Below, in pieces: positions 55,762 through 64,000 of a DNA stretch of 64,000 bases (positions are counted from its first letter, which is position 1; every line of letters starts with the position of its first letter). The stretch is from Streptomyces longispororuber (GTDB lineage Bacteria > Actinomycetota > Actinomycetes > Streptomycetales > Streptomycetaceae). The translations under genes and the position numbers were made by a program. The stretch spans positions 21,823-85,822 of the forward strand of contig NZ_JAMOLN010000011.1 in NCBI RefSeq assembly GCF_024448165.1, given 5' to 3'. A model generated the notes under the pieces. The model was not told the origin of the DNA. It made no database searches and saw nothing but the letters and a program-made list of their open reading frames with translations.

Positions 55762-58119
55762 TCAGAGCCCCCGCACCCGCACCAAATACGGGGGCTCACC
55801 CCCACCGTCCTCACCGTCCGCCTCGACGACCACCCGGCCGTCGTTCCACCGCACCCGGTGCCGCTCGACCTCGGCCTCGTCCCAGCCGTCTCCCGTATCG
55901 GGCACGACACAGCCGCCCCCCGAACGCCCCGGCTCGGGAGCCCACGCCTCCAGCTCGATCTCGCCGGTCTCACCGAGTACCGGGAGCACGGATCCCGCGC
56001 GCGCCAGCACCGGAATCCGCGACAGGGGAGCGTCGACCGTGACCCGACCCGGCCCCTCGAACACCTCACCGGTGGCCGTGTCGTACCACCGCCCCTGAGG
56101 AAGCCGCACGGACCTGCGCCCGACCCCCGGCTCCAGCACAGGAGCCACCAGCAAGGAGTCGCCCAACAGGAAGGCGTCCTCGCAGTCCCGAAGGTCCCGC
56201 TCCTCCGGCGAGCCCCACCACACAGGGCGCACATACGGAGCCCCGGTGCGCCGGGCGAGATGCGCAAGCGTCACGAGGTACGGGCGCAGACGGCGCCGCT
56301 CGTGCAGCACCACGCGCGCGTGCCCGAGCACCTCGTCACCGAACTCCCACGGCTCGCGCCGACCCGCGTACCGCGCCGAATGCGTACGGAACAGCGGCAA
56401 GTAGGCGCCCAGTTGGAGCCAGCGCACATAGAGCTCGGCCGACGGCACCCCGTCGAACCCGCCCACGTCAGGACCCGAGTACGGCACCCCGCACAGCCCG
56501 AGACCGATCACCAGGGACAGCGACGCCCGCAGCCCGGGCCACCCGGTGGCGACATCCCCCGACCAGGTCCCTCCGTAGCGCTGCATGCCGACCCAGCCGG
56601 ACCGCGAGAACAGGAAGGGCCGCTCCTGGGGCTGCAGTTCACGCAGCCCTTCATAGGCGGCCTGCGTCATACACAGTCCGTACACGTTGTGCGCCTCCCG
56701 GTGATCGCCACCACGCCCTTCGAGAGCGTGACGGGCCGACCGGGGCAACGTGGGGTCACCGAACGCCGCGAAGGAGACAGGCTCGTTCATGTCGTGCCAG
56801 AACCCCGAGAACCCCTGCGTGAGCCGCTCCTCGTACAGCCCGCCCCACCACTTGCGCACCCGCTCCGCCGTGAAGTCCGGATACACCGACTCGCCGGCCC
56901 ACACGACGCCGTGCAACGACCCGCCCGAGGCGTTCCTGACGAACGCGTCGATCGCCTGCCCGCCGTCGTACACCGCGTTGCCGCGCTCCGCCTTGACCGC
57001 GGGATCGACGATGGAGACCAGCCGGACACCCGCGCCGCGCAACTCCTCCGCCAACCGGGGCAACGAGGCGAAGCGGTGGTGATCGACCGTGAAGACCTGG
57101 CGCGCCGCATAGTGGTCGATGTCCAGATGCACGGCATCCAGAGGAAGATCGCGCTCCTTGTAGCCCGCCGCGACCCGCCGCACCTCCTTGTCGCTGCCGA
57201 AACCCCAGCGCGCATGCTGGTACCCCAGCGCCCAAGAAGGCGGCACCGCAGGAGCACCCGTGAGCTGCGCCCACGTATGCAGGACTCGCGCGGGCGTACC
57301 CACCACGACCCAGCACCGCAACGGGCCACCCTCCATGCGCACTTCACACGCACCGGAGCGGTCGTGCCCCGACCCGGCCCCCTCGCGACCCTCACGCAGA
57401 CTCACCACGCCGTCCCACGTGCTGTCGTGGAAGACCAGATGCGTCCCCGCGTCGGCGACCACCATCTGGACCGGCATCGTGACGGACAGCGGATCGTCCC
57501 CGGGGCCGAAAGAGCCGCCCGGATCCGTGTTCCACAACCTGTACGTGCCCTCCCGCAGGCGCGGGCCCGACGCACGCCCCCCGAGGCCGAAGAACCGCGC
57601 GTCGGCGGCCACCTCCGACCGCTGCACCCACCGCGCCTCGCCACCGTCCTGCGGCTCCCACCAGCGCGGCGGCAGATCACGACGCAGCACCACACCACCC
57701 GGCGTGCACACCTCCACGGCACCGTGCCGGGACACCGCCAGCGTCACCCGCTCGGCCACCACCCGCCAGCCGCCGTCCTTGTCGGGTTCGAGCACCGTCC
57801 GCGGATCCGCCTCAGGACGCACCCCCGCCAGCGCGTACGACGGCTCCGGTTCGGCCCCGTCCCACCCCCAGAAGACGGCTCCGCTCACCGTGACCGTGAT
57901 CCGCAGCCGCGACCGCTCGAAACGCAGCACGCCCCCACCGGGCTCCGGATCCGCACCGACGACACAACCGGGGACGCGAGCCCGCTCCGGGCCCCGCCGG
58001 GGGAGCCCCACCGCGTCCGCCCGCCGGTGCCGCCACGAGGCCCGGACGGCACGCAGCCCCTGGGCAGCGCCCACCTGAGAGACCGCTTTCACCGAGCGCA
58101 CCAGGTCACGACCGTTCAT
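55762..58119 (-). CDS. GH31 family alpha-glycosidase
   Basis: 785 residues from ATG 58119; GTG 58128 is a near alternative. The N-terminal beta-sandwich is followed by the (beta/alpha)8 barrel and C-terminal beta domains. Nucleophile Asp443 is in GFWHDMNEP and the acid/base Asp522 in GGTWSGDVATGW. Other blocks are WALGYQHARWGF, HLDIDHY and PDVGGFDG. There is no signal peptide, so it is cytoplasmic. Alpha-glucosidase is the likeliest activity; alpha-xylosidase or others in GH31 cannot be excluded. It is transcribed alone, towards the repeat region. Confidence 0.93.
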   Translation of the reverse strand: MNGRDLVRSVKAVSQVGAAQGLRAVRASWRHRRADAVGLPRRGPERARVPGCVVGADPEPGGGVLRFERSRLRITVTVSGAVFWGWDGAEPEPSYALAGVRPEADPRTVLEPDKDGGWRVVAERVTLAVSRHGAVEVCTPGGVVLRRDLPPRWWEPQDGGEARWVQRSEVAADARFFGLGGRASGPRLREGTYRLWNTDPGGSFGPGDDPLSVTMPVQMVVADAGTHLVFHDSTWDGVVSLREGREGAGSGHDRSGACEVRMEGGPLRCWVVVGTPARVLHTWAQLTGAPAVPPSWALGYQHARWGFGSDKEVRRVAAGYKERDLPLDAVHLDIDHYAARQVFTVDHHRFASLPRLAEELRGAGVRLVSIVDPAVKAERGNAVYDGGQAIDAFVRNASGGSLHGVVWAGESVYPDFTAERVRKWWGGLYEERLTQGFSGFWHDMNEPVSFAAFGDPTLPRSARHALEGRGGDHREAHNVYGLCMTQAAYEGLRELQPQERPFLFSRSGWVGMQRYGGTWSGDVATGWPGLRASLSLVIGLGLCGVPYSGPDVGGFDGVPSAELYVRWLQLGAYLPLFRTHSARYAGRREPWEFGDEVLGHARVVLHERRRLRPYLVTLAHLARRTGAPYVRPVWWGSPEERDLRDCEDAFLLGDSLLVAPVLEPGVGRRSVRLPQGRWYDTATGEVFEGPGRVTVDAPLSRIPVLARAGSVLPVLGETGEIELEAWAPEPGRSGGGCVVPDTGDGWDEAEVERHRVRWNDGRVVVEADGEDGGGEPPYLVRVRGL

Positions 58120-58332
58120 GCTGCTCACCCTGCCACCCGCGCCCACGCGCGCGGGTCGCGTTCAACTGCCGTTCACCCGTGGCGGCAGCACATCTTCACG
58201 ACACCGACTATGTGGGGCACGCCCTGGTGTCGAAGTCGATCACATGGCATCGTCCTAATCGCCGCGTCACGCGCACACCCCAGCCCGTGCGCGCCCATGA
58301 CGCCCACACCGCGTACTTCCGGGAGCCGCCCC

Positions 58333-60306
58333 ATGTCCACAGCGAACCCCTCGCCGCTCTGGCAGCCCGACCAGCAGACGATCGACGACGCACAGGTCAC
58401 ACGGTTCCAGGCCTGGGCGGCCGAGCACTACGGAGCACCTGCCGACGGGGGCTACGCAGCACTGCACCGTTGGTCGGTGTCCGAACTGGAGACGTTCTGG
58501 AAGGCCGTCACCGACTGGTTCGACGTGCGCTTCGCCCACCCCTACGCGCGCGTGCTGGGCAACCGCTCCATGCCGGGCGCCGAATGGTTCCCGGGAGCCA
58601 CGCTCAACTACGCGGAGCACGCGCTGCGGACGGCGGACGACCCCACGCGCGCGGACACCCCGGCCATCCTGCACGTCGACGAGAGCCACGAGCCCAGCCC
58701 CGTCACCTGGTCCGAACTGCGCCGCCAGGTCGGTGCCCTCGCCGCACGACTGCGCACCCTCGGCGTACGCCCGGGCGACCGCGTCAGCGGCTACCTGCCC
58801 AACATCCCCGAGGCGGTCACCGCCCTGCTCGCCACCGCCGCCGTCGGAGCCGTCTGGACCTCCTGCGCCCCCGACTTCGGCGCCCGAAGCGTCCTCGACC
58901 GCTTCCAACAGGTCGAACCCGTCGTCCTCTTCACCGTCGACGGATACCGCTACGGAGGCAAGGAGCACGACCGCCGGGACACGGTGGCGGAACTCCGCGC
59001 CGAGCTGCCCTCCCTGCGCGCCGTCGTACACATCCCCCTGCTCGGTACCGACGCCCCCGAAGGCGCCCTCGACTGGGCCGACCTCACCGCCGGCGACGTG
59101 CCGCCCGTCTACGAAGAGGTGCCCTTCGACCACCCCCTGTGGGTGCTCTACTCCTCGGGCACGACCGGACTCCCCAAGGCGATCGTCCAGTCCCAGGGCG
59201 GCATCCTCGTGGAACACCTCAAGCAGCTGGGCCTGCACTGCGACCTCGGCCCCGACGACCGCTTCTTCTGGTACACGTCCACGGGCTGGATGATGTGGAA
59301 CTTCCTCGTCTCCGGCCTGCTCACCGGCACCACGATCGTCACCTACGACGGCAGTCCCGGATACCCCGGCACGGGCGCCCAGTGGGCGATCGCGGAACGC
59401 ACCGGCGCCACCCTCTTCGGAACCTCGGCCGCGTACGTCATGGCCTGTCGCAAGGCCGACGTCCACCCGTCCCGCGACCACGACCTGTCCCGCGTCACAT
59501 GCGTCGCCACCACGGGCTCACCCCTCCCGCCGGACGGATTCCGCTGGCTCCACGACGAGGTCGGCAACGACCTGTGGATCGCCTCGGTGAGCGGCGGCAC
59601 CGACGTCTGCTCCTGCTTCGCCGGAGCCGTGGCCACCCTTCCCGTCCACATCGGCGAGCTCCAGGCCCCCGGACTCGGCACGGACCTCCAGGCCTGGGAC
59701 CCCGAGGGCAACCCCCTCGTCGACGAAGTCGGCGAACTCGTCGTCACCAACCCCATGCCGTCCATGCCGATCCGCTTCTGGAACGACCCCGACGGCAGCC
59801 GCTACCACGACAGCTACTTCGACACCTACCCCGGCGTCTGGCGTCACGGCGACTGGATCACCGTCACCGCCCACGGCTCCGTCGTCATCCACGGCCGCTC
59901 CGACTCCACCCTCAACCGCCAAGGCGTCCGCATGGGATCCGCGGACATCTACGAGGCGGTGGAACGCCTCCCCGAGATCCGCGAGTCGCTCGTCATCGGC
60001 CTCGAACAGCCCGACGGCGGATACTGGATGCCCCTCTTCGTCCACCTGGCCCCCGGCGCCGTCCTCGACGACGACCTGCGCGCCCGCATCAAGCAGACCA
60101 TCCGCGAACAGCTCTCGCCGCGCCACGTCCCCGACGAGATCATCGAAGCCCCGGGCGTCCCGCACACCCTCACGGGCAAGCGCATCGAAGTCCCCGTGAA
60201 GCGCCTGCTGCAGGGCACACCGCTGGAGAAGGCGGTCAACGCCGGTTCCATCGACAACCTCGAACTGCTCAAGTTCTACGAGGACATCGCCCGCAAACGA
60301 GCCTGA
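58333..60306 (+). CDS. aacS: Acetoacetyl-CoA synthetase
   Basis: 657 residues from ATG 58333, after GGGAG, the usual length for AacS. Adenylate-forming enzyme: N-terminal LWQPDQQTIDDAQVTRFQAW, ATP motif YSSGTTGLPKAIVQSQGG, A5-type WYTSTGWMMWNF, HGDWITVTAHGSVVIHGRSD (A7/A8 hinge) and C-terminal TLTGKRIEVPVKRLLQG with the catalytic Lys of A10. It activates acetoacetate with ATP and CoA. The frame is open far upstream, over the GH31 gene, but only this start fits. The promoter lies in the 213 bases shared with the divergent GH31 gene. Confidence 0.95.
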   Translation: MSTANPSPLWQPDQQTIDDAQVTRFQAWAAEHYGAPADGGYAALHRWSVSELETFWKAVTDWFDVRFAHPYARVLGNRSMPGAEWFPGATLNYAEHALRTADDPTRADTPAILHVDESHEPSPVTWSELRRQVGALAARLRTLGVRPGDRVSGYLPNIPEAVTALLATAAVGAVWTSCAPDFGARSVLDRFQQVEPVVLFTVDGYRYGGKEHDRRDTVAELRAELPSLRAVVHIPLLGTDAPEGALDWADLTAGDVPPVYEEVPFDHPLWVLYSSGTTGLPKAIVQSQGGILVEHLKQLGLHCDLGPDDRFFWYTSTGWMMWNFLVSGLLTGTTIVTYDGSPGYPGTGAQWAIAERTGATLFGTSAAYVMACRKADVHPSRDHDLSRVTCVATTGSPLPPDGFRWLHDEVGNDLWIASVSGGTDVCSCFAGAVATLPVHIGELQAPGLGTDLQAWDPEGNPLVDEVGELVVTNPMPSMPIRFWNDPDGSRYHDSYFDTYPGVWRHGDWITVTAHGSVVIHGRSDSTLNRQGVRMGSADIYEAVERLPEIRESLVIGLEQPDGGYWMPLFVHLAPGAVLDDDLRARIKQTIREQLSPRHVPDEIIEAPGVPHTLTGKRIEVPVKRLLQGTPLEKAVNAGSIDNLELLKFYEDIARKRA

Positions 60307-60406
60307 CACCCGGCCCGTCCGGCCGTGCGACACAGCGCCCCACCGGCGTTGTCAGTGGCCCCGATTACTCTGAGTGAGCATTGACCAAGCAGACTCAGGG
60401 GGAACC

Positions 60407-61312
60407 ATGACGCACACCCAGCACGGCCGGACGGCCAGCATGCGACAGATCCTGCGCCGTGAAGTGGCGGGCACCATCGGCCTGTTGGCCGACGAGCAGG
60501 ACTTCACGGCCATGCGGCGCTACCGCAGCTTCACCTTCGAGGACCACCGGACCTATCTGAAGCAGGTCGAGGGACTCCTCAAGAACCTGGCCGGGGCCGG
60601 CGGATACACCACCGTCGCCCTCTTCGACCCCGACGACTACGCAGAGTTCTGCGCGGAGACCGGTCTGGAACCGGACGCCGCGGCCAGCCGCACCCGCTTC
60701 ACCGCGGAGCTGGCCTCGACAGGACCCACCGTCCCGTACGAGGGACAGCCGCTCGATGACCTCGTCCCCGACCTCGTCGAGGAAGCGGTCCGTCAGGCGA
60801 CCTGGGAGTACGCATCGACGATGCTCGCCCGCATCGGCCCCTGCGCCGTGTGCGGACGGGACGTCGGACGCACCGCGTTCGCCCGCGCCTCGTACCTGGT
60901 CGCCCGCGCACTCGACACCATCGGCGAAGGCGTCCACCACTGGGTCTGCAGCGCCCACACCGGCCGAGAGCCGCTCCACGCCACGCTCCACGTCGACGCC
61001 ACGACCCCCGGCACCGTCCGCCTGGACGAGACGGCCGCCATGGAACTCACGATCGTGCTGGCCCTCGCGATCGCCACCCACAGCCCGTGCGGCCTGGTCC
61101 TGCGCACCAGCACACCCGCGGAAGACCGGGACCGCATCTACGGCTGGCACGTGAAGGACGAAGGACTCCAACCGCTCACGGCCGCGGAGGTCTTCGACGC
61201 CTACTGCACCGACGCGCACACCGGTGACCTGACCGCACCACAACCGGGCGTCGACTACTGCACGGCACCGGACGTGGACGCATCGGATCCCGAGGGCCGA
61301 CACCTGCACTGA
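60407..61312 (+). CDS. Conserved hypothetical protein with CxxC and Cys/His pairs
   Basis: 301 residues from ATG 60407, after AGGGGGAA. N-terminal helical part (MTHTQHGRTASMRQILRREV, residues 1-60), then an alpha/beta part. The centre has GPCAVCGRDVGRTAF and, 30 residues on, HHWVCSAHTGRE, which could form one metal site. The remainder is mixed. I recognise no family. It ends 72 bases before the convergent ptsI stop. No hairpin of note separates them except GGGCGCCC-type words. Confidence 0.7.
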   Translation: MTHTQHGRTASMRQILRREVAGTIGLLADEQDFTAMRRYRSFTFEDHRTYLKQVEGLLKNLAGAGGYTTVALFDPDDYAEFCAETGLEPDAAASRTRFTAELASTGPTVPYEGQPLDDLVPDLVEEAVRQATWEYASTMLARIGPCAVCGRDVGRTAFARASYLVARALDTIGEGVHHWVCSAHTGREPLHATLHVDATTPGTVRLDETAAMELTIVLALAIATHSPCGLVLRTSTPAEDRDRIYGWHVKDEGLQPLTAAEVFDAYCTDAHTGDLTAPQPGVDYCTAPDVDASDPEGRHLH

Positions 61313-61384
61313 CCGCGCCCGAGCAAACAACGGAGGGCGCCCCACCCGCAGGTGGAGCGCCCTCCGGACCAGCCGGTCGGCCGA

Positions 61385-63055
61385 CTACTCGCCGGACAGC
61401 ACCGCCTGAGCGGCCTTGAGCGCCTCTTCGGCGGAGTCCGCGGCACGCGCGGCGGCGGCCGCACGCTCGCACTGCGCCAGCGTGTACTTGCCGAGCGTCG
61501 CCCGCACGTAGGGGATCGACGCGGCACCCATGGACAGGGAGGTGACACCCAGACCGGTCAGCACGCACGCCAGCAGCGGGTCCGATGCGGCCTCGCCGCA
61601 CACACCACAGCTCTTGCCCTCAGCCTTGGCCGCCTCGGCGGACAGGGCGACGAGGTCGAGCAGCGCGGGCTGCCACGGGTCCTGAAGACGGGACACCGCA
61701 CCGACCTGACGGTCAGCCGCGAACGCGTACTGGGCCAGGTCGTTGGTGCCGAGCGAAAGGAACTCGACCTCCTGGAGCACCGAGCGGGCCCGCAGCGCGG
61801 CGGACGGGATCTCCACCATCGCGCCGAACTTGGCCTGGAGCCCCGCCTCACGGCACGCGTCGGCGAACGCCTTGGCGTCGGCGCGGTCCGCGACCATCGG
61901 AGCCATGACCTCGAGGTAGACCGGCAGACCCTCGGAAGCCTTCGCCAGCGCGGTCAGCTGCGTACGCAGGATCTCCGGGTGGTCGAGCAGCGAGCGCAGA
62001 CCACGCACACCGAGAGCCGGGTTCGGCTCGTCCGCCGGAGTGAGGAAGTCGAGCGGCTTGTCGGCGCCCGCGTCCAGCACACGCACCACGACACGCCCCT
62101 CGGGGAACGCCTCGAGCACCTTCCGGTACGCCTCGACCTGCTTCTCCTCGGACGGCGCCTTCTTGCTGTCGTCCAGGAACAGGAACTCGGTGCGGAAGAG
62201 ACCGACACCCTCGGCACCCGCCTCGACGGCCGCAGGCACGTCCGCGGGACCACCGATGTTCGCGAGCAGCGGCACCTTGTGCCCGTCGGAGGTCGCACCC
62301 GGACCGGTCGACGCGGCCAGCGCAGCCTTGCGCTCGGCAGCCGAGGCCTCAAGAGCGGCACGCTTCTCCGGAGTCGGATCCACGAAGATCTCGCCAGTGC
62401 TGCCGTCGACCGCGATCACGGAACCCTCGGCCAGCTCACCGGCGCCCGGCAGCGCGACGACGGCCGGAACACCGAGCGCACGGGCGAGAATGGCGCTGTG
62501 GCTGGTGGGCCCGCCCTCCTCGGTCACGAAACCGAGCACGAGCGCGGGGTCGAGCAGCGCGGTGTCCGCGGGAGCCAGGTCACGGGCGATGAGCACGTAC
62601 GGCTCGTCGCTGTCCGGCACACCCGGCATCGGAACGCCCAGCAGACGCGCGACGATACGATTCCGCACGTCATCGAGGTCCGCGACGCGACCGGCCATGT
62701 ACTCGCCGGCCCCCGCGAGAAGCTCGCGGTAGTGGGAGAAGGCGTCGTAGATGCCCCGCTCCGCGGTGCTGCCGACGGCGATCCGCCGGTCCACGTCGGC
62801 GATCAGCTCCGGGTCCTGAGCGATCATGGCCTGCGCCTCGAGCACCGCCTGCGCCTCGCCGCCGGCCAGATTGCCACGCGCAATCAGGTCGGCCGCCACA
62901 GCTTCGACGGCCTGGCGGGCGCGCCCCTGCTCGCGCTCGGCCTCCTCCGCCGGAATCTGCTTGGCCGGCGGCTCCAGCACCGCCGTCCCCATGTGCCGAA
63001 CTTCGCCGATCGCCACACCGTGGCTCACGCCGACGCCTCGCAGCGTTGCTTCCAT
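61385..63055 (-). CDS. ptsI: PTS enzyme I
   Basis: 556 residues from ATG 63055. Enzyme I takes phosphate from phosphoenolpyruvate and passes it to HPr. Phospho-His186 is in GGPTSHSAILAR. The PEP-binding domain has GLFRTEFLF, then VRVLDAGADKPLDFL, MVEIPSAAL, LGTNDLAQYAFAADR and the Cys of SCGVCGEAASD. It follows crr by 76 bases, the conserved crr-ptsI arrangement of Streptomyces. In S. coelicolor this pair is controlled by DasR; a clear dre box is not seen here. Confidence 0.97.
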   Translation of the reverse strand: MEATLRGVGVSHGVAIGEVRHMGTAVLEPPAKQIPAEEAEREQGRARQAVEAVAADLIARGNLAGGEAQAVLEAQAMIAQDPELIADVDRRIAVGSTAERGIYDAFSHYRELLAGAGEYMAGRVADLDDVRNRIVARLLGVPMPGVPDSDEPYVLIARDLAPADTALLDPALVLGFVTEEGGPTSHSAILARALGVPAVVALPGAGELAEGSVIAVDGSTGEIFVDPTPEKRAALEASAAERKAALAASTGPGATSDGHKVPLLANIGGPADVPAAVEAGAEGVGLFRTEFLFLDDSKKAPSEEKQVEAYRKVLEAFPEGRVVVRVLDAGADKPLDFLTPADEPNPALGVRGLRSLLDHPEILRTQLTALAKASEGLPVYLEVMAPMVADRADAKAFADACREAGLQAKFGAMVEIPSAALRARSVLQEVEFLSLGTNDLAQYAFAADRQVGAVSRLQDPWQPALLDLVALSAEAAKAEGKSCGVCGEAASDPLLACVLTGLGVTSLSMGAASIPYVRATLGKYTLAQCERAAAAARAADSAEEALKAAQAVLSGE

Positions 63056-63131
63056 CTCACCCGTCTCCGATAGTGCGGCGGGCCGTGCCACCGCGATGGT
63101 TGTCCTGCCGGCCGTCACCGACGGCTCCCGG

Positions 63132-63581
63132 TCACTTCCAGCCGAAGAGCGCGTCGCCGGCCTTGACGTCCCCGTCGTCGATGACGTCGGAGAGCGACTC
63201 GGCAGTGGCCTCGAGCGCCACGATCGGGCACACCGGCGACTTGCCGGCGGCCTCGACGGCGGCCGGGTCCCAGCGCACCACGGCCTGCCCGCGCTGAACG
63301 GTGTCGCCCTTGTTGACGAGCAGCTCGAAGCCCTCGCCATTGAGCTGAACGGTGTCGATACCCAGGTGCGTCAGTACACCGTGGCCCTCTTCGTCCACGA
63401 CTACAAAGGCGTGCGGGTGCAGAGATACGACGATGCCGCTGACGGGCGCGACTGCCTCGGAGGGCTCGCGCACGGGGTCGATGGCAGTGCCGGGGCCGAC
63501 CATCGCACCGGAGAAGACCGGGTCAGGAACGGCGGAGAGCCCGATGGCGCGTCCTGCAAGAGGGGACGTCACACTGGTCAT
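63132..63581 (-). CDS. crr: PTS glucose-type IIA component (IIA-Crr)
   Basis: 149 residues from ATG 63581, after GGGAGG. The jelly-roll IIA fold has the two active-site histidines, His57 (SLHPHAFVVV) and His72 (GVLTHLGIDTVQL); the latter is phosphorylated by HPr. Streptomyces Crr feeds the N-acetylglucosamine permease. It precedes ptsI in the same operon. Confidence 0.96.
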   Translation of the reverse strand: MTSVTSPLAGRAIGLSAVPDPVFSGAMVGPGTAIDPVREPSEAVAPVSGIVVSLHPHAFVVVDEEGHGVLTHLGIDTVQLNGEGFELLVNKGDTVQRGQAVVRWDPAAVEAAGKSPVCPIVALEATAESLSDVIDDGDVKAGDALFGWK

Positions 63582-63714
63582 GGCAAGCCTCCCAGGGGTG
63601 GAGATTCATGGTCGTCGTCACTACCTGTCGCGGACGACGTACTGTTCAGAAGCGTAAGTCATAAAAAGTCCCGGTTCCGCACGAGAGGTACCGGTTGGCT
63701 GACGTAGGGGCATC

Positions 63715-63731
63715 GCGCAAACGATTTGCGC
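63715..63731. promoter_or_regulatory. Perfect palindrome GCGCAAA-CGA-TTTGCGC
   Basis: Seven-base arms around CGA, 134 bases before the crr start and some 170 before the first rRNA-type -10 box. It looks like an operator for a dimeric repressor (LacI-, GntR- or TetR-type). Confidence 0.6.
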
Positions 63732-63860
63732 ACCGCGCCGACCCCCATGTACTGTCGTACTCCTGCCTGGGAGCAACCGACGCCATCGAGCGTCCTGCAT
63801 CTCGGCGGCATCTATCAAGTCGAACCCTATCTTTGATCAGCTTCTGCATGTCCGCAGACG

Positions 63861-64000
63861 AGTGGTCAAGAGGTCGAGAAAAGACTGGTAGAGTTCGATC
63901 TCGCCGAAAGGGAGCCGTGAATTCGGATTCCTGAAGCGAAAATCCCGAGGAAATCGGATCGGAAAGATCTGATAGAGTCGGAAACGCAAGACAGCAAGAC
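63861..64000 (+). promoter_or_regulatory. Promoter/leader region of an rRNA operon (operon itself outside window)
   Basis: TAGAGT -10 boxes occur at 63889-63894 and 63973-63978, each preceded by A-rich stretches and followed by GGAAACGCAAGA-type leader sequence. The end (GATAGAGTCGGAAACGCAAG) matches my memory of Streptomyces rrn leaders just before the antitermination region and 16S rRNA. The -35 boxes are poor matches, as in several rrn promoters. Confidence 0.65.

Larger units (their letters stand above)
63582..64000. other. Regulatory region between crr and a presumed rRNA operon
   Basis: No protein gene is convincing in these 419 bases. Features are listed separately: a perfect palindrome at 63715 and rRNA-type promoter boxes at the right edge. 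Confidence 0.6.

Noticed and set aside
63582..63900. DasR (dre) box before crr
   Set aside because: Only loose TGGTC/GTCGA words are found; none matches the 16-bp consensus well enough.

Overview
The window is high-GC actinomycete DNA, almost certainly from a Streptomyces chromosome. The evidence is GC-rich third codon positions throughout, GTG starts, many start codons placed 6-7 bases after a TANNNT -10 box (leaderless transcripts), a SigR-type promoter before rbpA, a conservon (cvnABCD), and a gene order around ppm-fxsA-rbpA that, from memory, resembles the S. coelicolor SCO1390-SCO1425 region. All assignments come from reading the sequence and recalling families; no search was run. Layout, left to right. 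1-3.4 kb: end of an acyl-CoA dehydrogenase and a two-gene lipid/CoA-type operon (CrtC-like protein, FadE-associated phosphotransferase). 3.4-8.7 kb: Lrp regulator, amidohydrolase, polyprenol-phosphate mannosyl synthase, FxsA and RbpA. 8.9-15.3 kb: two membrane proteins and a GDPD, a MocR regulator, and an FtsK/TraB-like membrane ATPase with a small membrane partner. 15.6-21 kb: ankyrin and HEAT-type proteins, then an overlapping operon of two GT4 glycosyltransferases and an SGNH hydrolase. 21.1-23 kb: a TetR repressor facing a TetX-like flavin monooxygenase, with two tet-operator-like palindromes between them. 23-26 kb: DUF1445 protein, MFS carrier and a GntR regulator with a perfect palindromic operator. 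26-33.2 kb: a three-gene SMC complex operon resembling MukF/MukE/MukB or Wadjet JetABC, without a nuclease gene. 33.2-39.6 kb: a betaine/dimethylglycine demethylation locus with an IclR regulator. 40-47.6 kb: conservon facing glpF-glpK. 47.7-51.7 kb: EAL-CBS-GGDEF protein, and a thiolase-like/DUF35 pair. 51.7-53.9 kb: an accessory island with decayed reading frames, an orphan 244-residue protein and an unusual tRNA-like array ending in a normal tRNA-Arg(ACG). 54-64 kb: a VanX-like dipeptidase gene broken by one stop codon, NUDIX hydrolase, GH31 glucosidase, acetoacetyl-CoA synthetase, a hypothetical protein, ptsI and crr, and at the right edge what looks like the promoter/leader of an rRNA operon. 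The most unusual part is 53.3-53.7 kb. Two consecutive tRNA-like units have their halves in reversed order: T-arm and 3' acceptor strand first, then a 6-base linker, then the complementary 5' acceptor strand and D-arm. The outer flanks can pair through an anticodon-like stem and a further helix. This is the pattern of circularly permuted tRNA genes, which I do not know from bacteria apart from two-piece tmRNA. The two units are followed by a Gln-type tRNA body with an ATG anticodon, and preceded by a short reading frame with an early UGA. The second most unusual item is the SMC operon, whose ATPase has non-consensus Walker residues.
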